Below, one piece after another: positions 1 through 5,704 of a DNA stretch of 20,118 nucleotides. Origin of the DNA: Clostridia bacterium (GTDB lineage: Bacteria > Bacillota_A > Clostridia > Oscillospirales > Acutalibacteraceae); assembly GCA_024699005.1 (NCBI GenBank), contig JAILQN010000223.1, forward strand, positions 1 through 20,118, read 5' to 3'. The translations under genes were made by a program, and so were the position numbers. The first letter of the stretch is position 1. Each line of letters starts with the position of its first letter. The notes beneath the pieces were generated by a model. That model was not told where the DNA came from. It searched no databases and worked only from the letters and a program-made list of their open reading frames with translations.

Positions 1-258
1 AATAACGGTATAACCGCCTTCGCGGTCAAGTTCACTCCGGTGAACGCTGATCTTGTGCAGTTTCGTATCGGAGATCTTGACGCCGTTCGACTGGCTCCAG
101 TACTCTCTGCCCGCGACCCTGACGCCCACGATCGCCCGGAATCTGCAGCAGACGACTATAATGTAATCAACGCCCGCCGAGCATACTGCAGGGTGGGCGA
201 GAAACGGTGCGGGGACTGGGTTTTGAATGCCCTGTTTTGAGTGCTGAGAAATATTCAT
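1..258 (-). CDS. Partial unrecognised protein, N-terminal part, runs off left edge
   Basis: On the minus strand an open frame runs from an ATG at 258-256 to the left edge without a stop, giving 86 residues. The first 30 or so residues are Pro/His-rich. A hydrophobic stretch (VDYIIVVCC) and then a charged segment with the motifs GREYWSQSNGVK and HRSELDREGGYTVI follow; the last part looks like real protein. No clear ribosome binding site precedes the ATG and the start could lie further in (a GTG is in frame), so the N-terminus is uncertain. I do not recognise the family. The opposite-strand frame at 40-240 is regarded as its shadow. Confidence 0.5.
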   Translation of the reverse strand, partial: MNISQHSKQGIQNPVPAPFLAHPAVCSAGVDYIIVVCCRFRAIVGVRVAGREYWSQSNGVKISDTKLHKISVHRSELDREGGYTVI

Positions 259-285
259 CATTATATATGATCAACAACCACAATT

Positions 286-327
286 ATTCATTATTCATTT
301 TTCAGTATTCATTATTCATTATTCATT
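286..327. repeat. Six in-register ATTCATT heptamers (third copy degenerate)
   Basis: ATTCATT occurs perfectly at 286-292, 293-299, 307-313, 314-320 and 321-327. The 7 nt between the two groups (300-306, TTTCAGT) keep the register and differ at two positions. The array lies between the partial gene and the HIT gene and directly abuts the hairpin at 328-351. Read on the minus strand the unit is AATGAAT. Function is unknown; such arrays are prone to slippage. Confidence 0.8.
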
Positions 328-351
328 CGTAAATCCCGAAGGGGATTTACG
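328..351 (-). terminator. Hairpin downstream of the HIT gene, possible terminator
   Basis: A 10-bp perfect stem (328-337 with 342-351) with a 4-nt loop begins 3 nt beyond the HIT stop codon. There is no run of T on the minus strand after it, so it is not a typical intrinsic terminator. It could instead be an mRNA 3'-end stabiliser or a dispersed repeat. Confidence 0.4.
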
Positions 352-354
352 GGA

Positions 355-702
355 TCATCCGGGCGGCCACGTCAGATCCCTGCCGCCGAGCAGATGGAAA
401 TGCAGGTGTTTTACGGTCTGACCGGCTCTGTCGCCGCAGTTGTTGACTATGCGGAAGCCGTCGGAGCAGCCTTCGTCTTTTGCGATCTTTGCAGCCACCT
501 CAAAGATATGCGCGATAACGGCGCTGTTATCCGGGGTGATATCGGCGGCGGAACGGATATGCTCTTTGGGTATTATCAGCACGTGTACCGGCGCCTGGGG
601 GTTGATGTCCCTGAAAGCGAAAACGGTATCGTCTTCATAGACCTTTGCCGAAGGGATATCCCCGGCTATGATCTTACAGAATAAGCAGTCGTTCATATTC
701 AT
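355..702 (-). CDS. HIT family (HINT-like) nucleotide-binding protein
   Basis: A 115-residue HIT-family protein, probably a cytosolic purine-nucleoside phosphoramidase or nucleotide hydrolase of the HINT1 branch. It has the N-terminal CLFCKIIAGDIPSAKVYED signature, the PQAPVHVLIIPKEH strand region and the catalytic triad HLHFHLLGGR (His99, His101, His103). It ends in WPPG, as HINT proteins often do. Length is normal for the family. The ATG at 702 overlaps the dapA stop as ATGA, so translation is probably coupled. A second ATG at 696 (third codon) lies at better spacing from the GAGGG at 704-708 and may be the true start. It is the last gene of the dapA operon. Physiological substrate is unknown. 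Confidence 0.93.
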   Translation of the reverse strand: MNMNDCLFCKIIAGDIPSAKVYEDDTVFAFRDINPQAPVHVLIIPKEHIRSAADITPDNSAVIAHIFEVAAKIAKDEGCSDGFRIVNNCGDRAGQTVKHLHFHLLGGRDLTWPPG

Positions 703-1595
703 GCCCTCGCAAGCCCGTGCTTCGCCATGACGGAGCGCAGGAACGCCTTTTTGCTGTCTTCCATTTCAAAGAGCGGCAGGCGGCATTCTCCCATATCCAT
801 GCCGAATATCTTCATGGCTTCCTTGACCGGGATGGGGTTGACGTCGCAGAACATCGCGCCGGCAAGGTCCATATACTCAAGCTGGAGCTTCGCGGCGCCC
901 GCGACGTCGCCCGCGAGATATTTCGCGACTATATCGTGGGTCTCTCTGGGAATGACGTGCGCCATGACCGAGATGACGCCCTTGCCGCCCAGCGACAGGA
1001 TGGGGACGATCTCGTCGTCGTTGCCGGAGTAGATGGTCAGGTCGTCTCCGCACAGAGCGGCGGTCTTTCCGATCTGCGAGATATTGCCCGTGGCCTCTTT
1101 CGCGGCGACTATGCGCTCGTGTTTGCAGAGCTCGGCGTAGGTCTCGGGCATGATGTTCACGCCGGTGCGGGAGGGGACGTTATAGAGGATTATCGGCGCG
1201 CTGACGTTGTCCGCCGTCTTGGTGTAATGGGCGATAAGTCCGCGCTGAGAGGTCTTGTTGTAGTACGGAGTGACCATCAGAAGAGCGTCCACGCCTGCCT
1301 TCTCGCATTCGTTGGACAGGTGGATGCCGTAAGCGGTATCGTTTGAGCCGGTGCCGGCTATCACGGGCACGCGTTTGTTTACGACGTCGACGCAGAATTT
1401 CACGGCGTCGATATGCTCGTCGTTGGAGAGCGTGGAACCCTCTCCGGTTGTGCCGCAGACGACTATGGCGTCCGTGCCGTTATCTATCTGAAAGTTGATA
1501 AGCTCTTCGAATTTTTTATAGTCAACGCGGGATTTGTCTTCGGTGAACGGAGTTATTATTGCTATTGCGGAGCCTTCGAAAACCAGCTTATGCAT
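699..1595 (-). CDS. dapA: 4-hydroxy-tetrahydrodipicolinate synthase
   Basis: A 298-residue DapA, the usual length. It condenses pyruvate and aspartate semialdehyde in the diaminopimelate/lysine pathway in the cytosol. Family signatures are CGTTGEGSTLS (Thr49, Thr50), VTPYYNK, LYNVPSRTG (Tyr138), the Schiff-base lysine Lys166 in AAKEATGN, and NPIPVKEAMK near the C-terminus. Overall it aligns well with E. coli DapA from memory, which favours DapA over the related N-acetylneuraminate lyase. The frame stays open 26 codons further upstream, but the ATG at 1595 has an AAGGAGAG site (1605-1612) before it and matches the family N-terminus. It is followed by an ATGA-overlapping HIT gene. No other lysine genes are nearby. 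Confidence 0.95.
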   Translation of the reverse strand: MHKLVFEGSAIAIITPFTEDKSRVDYKKFEELINFQIDNGTDAIVVCGTTGEGSTLSNDEHIDAVKFCVDVVNKRVPVIAGTGSNDTAYGIHLSNECEKAGVDALLMVTPYYNKTSQRGLIAHYTKTADNVSAPIILYNVPSRTGVNIMPETYAELCKHERIVAAKEATGNISQIGKTAALCGDDLTIYSGNDDEIVPILSLGGKGVISVMAHVIPRETHDIVAKYLAGDVAGAAKLQLEYMDLAGAMFCDVNPIPVKEAMKIFGMDMGECRLPLFEMEDSKKAFLRSVMAKHGLARA

Positions 1596-1661
1596 ATGTG
1601 ACCACTCTCCTTGTACGTTATGGCTGAATACAACATGATGTGCCTGCATACAGTCTGTTTT

Positions 1662-1690
1662 ATAATAAACCAAACATCTTGGTTTGTCAA
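1662..1690 (-). promoter_or_regulatory. Sigma-A-type promoter of dapA-HIT
   Basis: TTGACA (1690-1685), a 17-nt spacer, then TATTAT (1667-1662) on the minus strand. The predicted start falls near 1655, leaving a leader of about 60 nt before the dapA ATG. Confidence 0.75.
1667..1685. promoter_or_regulatory. Perfect dyad inside the dapA promoter, operator candidate
   Basis: AAACCAA-N5-TTGGTTT is a perfect 7-bp inverted repeat filling the spacer and touching both the -35 and -10 boxes. A dimeric repressor bound here would occlude RNA polymerase. The regulator is not identifiable from this window. Confidence 0.5.
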
Positions 1691-1698
1691 GGGAAATA

Positions 1699-1726
1699 CC
1701 GCATAATTCGCGATTCTGCGATGCGG
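1699..1726. terminator. Weak hairpin after the GH125 gene
   Basis: CCGCAT (1699-1704) pairs with ATGCGG (1721-1726) across a 16-nt loop, 18 nt beyond the GH125 stop. On the minus strand only TATTTCC follows, so termination would be weak. On the plus strand TTCTTTTG follows. Confidence 0.3.
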
Positions 1727-1743
1727 CTTCTTTTGTATCTGTC

Positions 1744-3018
1744 TTATTTCATAAATTCCTGCGAAAGCATCTGTCCGAACAGGGAATTCGCCCAGGCGAA
1801 CCACGGTCTTGTGAAATCCGACGGATCGTCTTTATTGAATGATTCGTGCATAAAGCCCGTGCCGGCGTGGGTCCGGCTCAGCATGGCGAGGCAGTCCGCC
1901 TTCTCCCGTTCATCCGTTGAAGTCAGGATCTGCATCACAAGGGAGATATGCCAGATCTTATCCGCTCCGGTATGCGGGCTGCCGATCCCTCGCGCCGCTT
2001 TGCCCGAAAAATACCACGGGTTGTCTTCCGAGAGTATAAATTTCCGGGTATTGAGGTAAACGGGATCCGTTTTGTCGCAGAAGCCGAGATACGGCGCGGC
2101 GAGCAGGCTCGGAGAATTGGCGTCGTCCATCATGACGTGATTCCCAAGACCGTCGGTCTCGTAGGCGTAGATCCTTCCGTATTTTTCCGTGTCGACGATT
2201 CCGTATTTTTTGATGCCCGCCAGCACCTCGCGCCGGAGAGTAAGGGCTTTTTCCACGTATTCCGAGTCGCTGAAATATTTTTCCAGTATCTCCGCGGCGC
2301 GTTTTGCCGCGACTGCGCACATCATGTTTGCGGGGATCAGATAGTTGTAAACGCAGCTGTCGTCCGACGGGCGGAAGCCGGACCAGGTCATGCCGGTATA
2401 GCCGACCGGGTTGCCCCTGCCGTCCAGCGGCATGGTGTCGCTGACCGGGCAGTTTTTCCTGCGGAAGAAATAAGAGGATCTTTCATCGTGGCGCTGCTCG
2501 GTGATGAACGTGTCGATTATCCGCCTGAGCATTCCGCGTACCTCTTCCGTCAGGACCGAAGCATCCCCGCAGGAGTCGAGATAATCCGCCAGAAGGTACA
2601 CGGATGCGCACAGGGAATCGGTCTCGTATTTGCGCTCCCAGATGATATCGGAGTAAAAATCCGTTTCGTCCTTCGGGTGTCCGCCGCCTGTCGGCCCCTC
2701 GTTGAATCCGTTTGAATACGGATCGAGGGAAATATAAAACGCGTGACGGCGGATAACGCCGCGGATGATCTCACGCAGTTCCTCGCTTTCTTTGCAGAGC
2801 GGCATATACGGACGCAGCTGAGCCGCGCTGTCCCGGAGCCACATGGCGGGGATGTCCCCGGTTATGACGAACCAGTCGCCGCCGGCGCATCTGCGTACGG
2901 TGGTCTCTATCGTATTGAGAAAACATTTCTTCGCAAGTCCGCCCAGCGGCGGATATTTCGTTTTTACGTTCTCTTCGAGTTTTTCGGCGTAGTTTAAAAC
3001 TGCTTCCGGTATATTCAT
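1744..3018 (-). CDS. GH125 exo-alpha-1,6-mannosidase
   Basis: A 424-residue glycoside hydrolase of family GH125, whose characterised members (for example from Streptococcus pneumoniae and Clostridium perfringens) are metal-independent exo-alpha-1,6-mannosidases acting on N-glycan-type mannose. Signatures are GDIPAMWLRDSAAQLRPY (54-71), KYETDSL (130-136), GFRPSDD (214-220), MMDDANSPSLLAAPYLG (296-312), GIGSPHTG (344-351) and HESFN (391-395). The presumed acid is Asp219 or Asp220 and the base Glu392, close to the published D218/E393 of the pneumococcal enzyme. No signal peptide, so probably cytosolic and acting on imported oligosaccharides. The ATG has AGGAGG (3026-3031) 7 nt upstream. It follows the GH16 gene by 37 nt and is probably cotranscribed with it. 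Confidence 0.93.
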   Translation of the reverse strand: MNIPEAVLNYAEKLEENVKTKYPPLGGLAKKCFLNTIETTVRRCAGGDWFVITGDIPAMWLRDSAAQLRPYMPLCKESEELREIIRGVIRRHAFYISLDPYSNGFNEGPTGGGHPKDETDFYSDIIWERKYETDSLCASVYLLADYLDSCGDASVLTEEVRGMLRRIIDTFITEQRHDERSSYFFRRKNCPVSDTMPLDGRGNPVGYTGMTWSGFRPSDDSCVYNYLIPANMMCAVAAKRAAEILEKYFSDSEYVEKALTLRREVLAGIKKYGIVDTEKYGRIYAYETDGLGNHVMMDDANSPSLLAAPYLGFCDKTDPVYLNTRKFILSEDNPWYFSGKAARGIGSPHTGADKIWHISLVMQILTSTDEREKADCLAMLSRTHAGTGFMHESFNKDDPSDFTRPWFAWANSLFGQMLSQEFMK

Positions 3019-3055
3019 AAGATCGCCTCCTGTTATCGTTCGGAAAAATCTTAAG

Positions 3056-3949
3056 TCAGCACGGGCTTTTTGCCGTCTGTTCCGCGCCGGGTATATACTG
3101 ATATGCCCGGACGTAATCGATGATGAAATCCGTAGGTTTGTCGGAGCCGGAAAGGGTTCCGACGGCCCAGCTGTCGCCGGGTTCCGCGTCCGCTCCGCCC
3201 ACCTCGACGGAGAGTATCATGTATTCCGGGGTCTGCGACGCGCCGCCGAAATCGCTTTCGCCGGTCTTTATGCCGTTGACGTAGAACGTATAACCGTTTT
3301 CGTTCCATTCCAGGCCGTAGGTGTTGAATTCCTCATAGGGATCGTTGATGAGAATATACGGTTCGCAGACGTGGAAGCTTTTGAGATCCGCGCCGTAGCC
3401 GTCTATATGTATGTTGGATGAGACCCTGCGGCTGTATCTGTCCGTGGAGAAGGGGGACTCGAAAATGTCGATCTCCGCGCCGTCCACGCCGGTCCCGTCC
3501 ACGTTGGACATGCCGCCGCACAGCATCCAGAATGCGGCCCACAGCCCCGCGCCTTTCGGCAGTATGCAGCGTACCTCGAAATAACCGTATTGCTGTTCGT
3601 AGAGCCCTGAGGTGTCTATCCCGCAGGTGTACCAGCCCGGTTTGCCGTTTCCGTTCAGCCCTTCGGGGTAATACTCCGTCGGGATATGCAGGCAGCCGTC
3701 CTCCACCCGGAGCACTGCGGTGGACCAGTAAGAGCCGCGGCGTACCGCCGCGTTTTCACCGCAGCCGTGGCCGTGCCATTTCGCCGTATCCAGACTGTCG
3801 CCGTCGAATTCATCCGACCAGACGAGTTTGAAATCCTCTTCATGCGGGACGCGCGGAAAACCGCCGGGAGAGATGATGAGTATCGCGCTTTGTATAAGAG
3901 CGATAAGCGCCCTGAAGAAATACTTGGTCAGAAAAGTTCACAGATTCAT
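3056..3949 (-). CDS. GH16 family glycanase with in-frame TGA at codon 4
   Basis: A GH16 beta-glycanase (laminarinase/licheninase-like). The catalytic motif EIDIFE gives Glu159, Asp161 and Glu164 in the numbering from 3949. The family's N-terminal strand LVWSDEFDG and the YGYFEVRCILP strand are present, and the C-terminus ends in IDYVRAYQY. The best start is the ATG at 3949, with AGAAGG about 8 nt upstream. It reads MNL, then TGA (3940-3938), then a hydrophobic signal-like segment (FFRALIALIQSAILIIS). No ATG, GTG or TTG occurs in frame after the TGA until the GTG at 3715, and starting there would remove the first strands of the fold. The gene is therefore either interrupted, read through, mis-sequenced, or started from a rare codon. 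Exact glycan substrate cannot be read. Confidence 0.8.
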
Positions 3950-3986
3950 TTCATTACCTTCTTTTCCGGATTGTTGTATTTATCAT

Positions 3987-4016
3987 ATAATACACGCATT
4001 ACGGATGCGGAGTCAA
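3987..4016 (-). promoter_or_regulatory. Promoter of the GH16-GH125 operon
   Basis: TTGACT (4016-4011), an 18-nt spacer and TATTAT (3992-3987) on the minus strand, ending 37 nt before the GH16 ATG at 3949. The spacer contains a small 5-bp inverted repeat, CGCAT-N5-ATGCG (3995-4009). Confidence 0.6.
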
Positions 4017-4046
4017 CAGGCAATACTGACTTTTTAACTTCGGTCA

Positions 4047-4076
4047 TTGACATCCGGTCGCATAAAATGATATTAT
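4047..4076 (+). promoter_or_regulatory. Promoter of the membrane-anchored protein at 4136
   Basis: TTGACA (4047-4052), an 18-nt spacer and TATTAT (4071-4076), giving a leader of about 50 nt. It lies back to back with the GH16 promoter, 30 bp apart. Confidence 0.65.
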
Positions 4077-4135
4077 ACCGCCGGAAAGGCATTCTTAATA
4101 AACCTGCCTTCTGTTCCTGAAAGAGGTATAAGATC

Positions 4136-4954
4136 ATGACAAAAAAAGCGAAAATCATAACGGGGATCATTATATGCACGGTGGCGGCGCTTGTGATCAC
4201 GGCTGTCATCTTATCAGTGAGCCGGAAACCCGCCGTGAATGATAATGAAAGCGGGACATATCTTCAGGATATTTCACAGGAGCCGGCTCCGGATCCGGAA
4301 ACGATTTCTGAAACGATTCCGGAAACAGATCCGTATGAAACCGTTGATTATATTTCTGCTGAAGAGGATGACTTCAGGCTTTTGGAAGAGACGTTCTTTG
4401 AACTGAAGACAAAGTACACCGCCGCGGCTTCATATGACTCCCGGACGGCAGATCCTCTGGACGTCTACTGGCTGCTTGTAAGGGAAACCGGCGGGATGAT
4501 GGGGCTTCATGATCTGAAGGAGATGGCCCCCGGCACCGACCCGCTCGGGAAGTTCACGGAACCGTTGTCCGACGGTGATTACAGTTGGGATTGGTACGGC
4601 GGCTGGTGGTCCGTTTCTGTTGAGGATTTTGAATCCGCAGCCTCAGACATCCTCGGATATGATTCGGAATTGCCCGATGAAGTGTACAGTACATACGGGG
4701 AAAACCGGCTTCTCGCCTACAGGTATAACGGCAATTATTATATCGGGATACAATATGGAATAGACGGGTTTGACTATACTCCGACGATCAAAGTAAACGA
4801 GTACGAAAAAATGGCGGACGGGAGATACCGGATATCCTGCATCTGGAGTCATCAGTATGAAGGAACGTACGAGTATTCAATTATCGCCGGTCTGCGCGAG
4901 AAGAACGGGGAAAGATTCTGGACTATCTATTCATATGATGTGGTGGGCGAATAG
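4136..4954 (+). CDS. Unrecognised membrane-anchored extracytoplasmic protein
   Basis: A 272-residue protein that I cannot assign to a family. A basic start (MTKKAK) precedes one membrane segment, about residues 6-28 (IITGIIICTVAALVITAVIL), which is an uncleaved anchor or signal peptide. Residues about 33-75 form a Pro/Glu/Thr/Asp-rich acidic linker, and the rest looks like a compact outside domain rich in Trp, Tyr and Gly (DWYGGWWSVS at about 150). The repeated Tyr/Asp/Gly strands toward the C-terminus suggest a beta-rich fold. AGAGG lies upstream of the ATG. It is divergent from the GH16 gene and has its own promoter. Its stop codon lies inside the left copy of the 121-bp repeat, so its extreme C-terminus may have been altered by that rearrangement. 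Confidence 0.8.
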   Translation: MTKKAKIITGIIICTVAALVITAVILSVSRKPAVNDNESGTYLQDISQEPAPDPETISETIPETDPYETVDYISAEEDDFRLLEETFFELKTKYTAAASYDSRTADPLDVYWLLVRETGGMMGLHDLKEMAPGTDPLGKFTEPLSDGDYSWDWYGGWWSVSVEDFESAASDILGYDSELPDEVYSTYGENRLLAYRYNGNYYIGIQYGIDGFDYTPTIKVNEYEKMADGRYRISCIWSHQYEGTYEYSIIAGLREKNGERFWTIYSYDVVGE

Positions 4955-5071
4955 AAACAGCGCGTCGGAGAAATCTTCACGATCTCTCCGGCGCGCTTTC
5001 TGTCTGTTGTAAGCTCTGGGATTGGCGGGTTTGCGGGTGACCGGGCTTATCGCCCAGATTTTTCTTTTTTT
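4931..5071 (-). pseudogene. Truncated 3' fragment of the small basic protein gene
   Basis: On the minus strand the left repeat copy encodes KKRKIWAISPVTRKPANPRA and on to SDALFL, matching residues about 21-60 of the intact 65-residue protein at 9705-9902. It then diverges and ends at a TGA at 4933-4931. Beyond 5071 the match stops abruptly and a stop codon lies a few codons upstream, so no start or ribosome binding site is present. It also overlaps the 3' end of the gene at 4136 in the opposite direction. Confidence 0.8.
4951..5071. repeat. Left copy of a 121-bp direct repeat flanking the AT-rich segment
   Basis: Matches 9722-9842 in the same orientation with 6 mismatches and no gaps. The copies are 4771 bp apart. 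It contains an imperfect stem (4959-4971 with 4985-4997, one G.T pair) that, in the right copy, is coding sequence of the small gene at 9705-9902. Confidence 0.95.
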
Positions 5072-5142
5072 GTCGGATCTCAGTTATCTGTTCGTCCGAC
5101 AATCTAAACAATGCTTACATTGTAATGATCGGCAGACTTGAT

Positions 5143-5178
5143 AAGGAACTCAACATATATCTTCCGGGTTCCTTTTTT
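5143..5178 (+). terminator. Intrinsic terminator candidate
   Basis: AAGGAACTC (5143-5151) pairs with GGGTTCCTT (5166-5174; one T.G pair), loop of 14 nt, followed by TTTT and then TATAT. It would end transcripts from the 4136 gene and insulate the AT-rich gene downstream. A 44-codon open frame (5125-5259) runs through it and is not called. Confidence 0.55.
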
Positions 5179-5340
5179 ATATCCACGATAGACCTCGCGA
5201 TGACAGCAGAGCATTTACGAGACTTGTTGCTAAGTCAGGTCGTGGTTCTGCCGCAATGATTCAAGCTTATTGAAACACATTCGAACCACCTTATGATAAC
5301 CATTATAACCATTTGCAAAACTGAATTAGGTTTTCCTGTC

Positions 5341-5369
5341 TTGACAATGCAATCATACGATAGTATTAT
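5341..5369 (+). promoter_or_regulatory. Consensus promoter with a long leader
   Basis: TTGACA (5341-5346), exactly 17 nt, then TATTAT (5364-5369). The nearest convincing gene starts at 5705, implying an unusually long leader of about 330 nt. Confidence 0.6.
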
Positions 5370-5591
5370 TTGTGTAAAACGCTACTATATTCAGGTTGGT
5401 TTTGTTTGGCAATGACGAAAAGACTCTCATAAGTGGCAGAGTTTATAAAAAGGAAGAAAAAGCGATTGGCAATAATGTTTTCACTCCTTGAAAGCAATTC
5501 TTTTTAGGTTATGAGCGCCGATAAGAGGTTCTAGAATTCGCTTTATATAAACTAAGATAACACGAATCAAGTTGGGACTGTTGAAAATCTA

Positions 5592-5657
5592 ATGAAAAGA
5601 ATTATGGTGATCCTGTTTTTCATATATGTGTCATCTTATGCAAATTGCGGACACTGA
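5592..5657 (+). CDS. Possible 21-residue hydrophobic mini-peptide
   Basis: An ATG at 5592 opens 21 codons that read like a signal peptide: Lys-Arg start (MKRIM), a hydrophobic core (VILFFIYVSS), then YANCGH and TGA. There is no good ribosome binding site before it. It lies 47 nt upstream of the large secreted protein gene on the same strand. It could be a leader peptide, a remnant of a duplicated signal sequence, or chance. Confidence 0.2.
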   Translation: MKRIMVILFFIYVSSYANCGH

Positions 5658-5704
5658 AAACTTCTGAAAACACAGAAGAAATATTTATAAAAGGAGAATG
5701 ACGT

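Larger units (their letters stand above)
5179..5704. other. AT-rich non-coding stretch upstream of the large secreted protein
   Basis: About 530 bp without a convincing full gene. It holds the promoter at 5341-5369, several very short open frames, a possible mini-gene at 5592-5657 and a small hairpin, CTTCTG-N6-CAGAAG, at 5663-5680 close before the ribosome binding site of the large gene. No known riboswitch or tRNA was recognised. Base composition changes to AT-rich here and stays so through 9700. Confidence 0.6.

Noticed and set aside
286..327. Short CRISPR array
   Set aside because: The unit is a 7-nt tandem with no spacers and no cas genes are near.
3938..3940. TGA read as tryptophan genome-wide
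   Set aside because: TGA is the terminal stop of many genes here (for example dapA, the EEP gene, the sulfatase and the small secreted protein), so the standard code is in use.
4959..4997. Stem-loop in the 121-bp repeat as an intrinsic terminator
   Set aside because: In the right copy the same stem is coding sequence of the small gene, and only CTTTCTG follows it on the plus strand, so no T-run is present. A minor terminating effect cannot be excluded.
5125..5259. A 44-codon plus-strand frame that looks somewhat protein-like
   Set aside because: No ribosome binding site, and it runs through a good intrinsic terminator hairpin (5143-5178). It may be a remnant of something, but there is not enough to call it.
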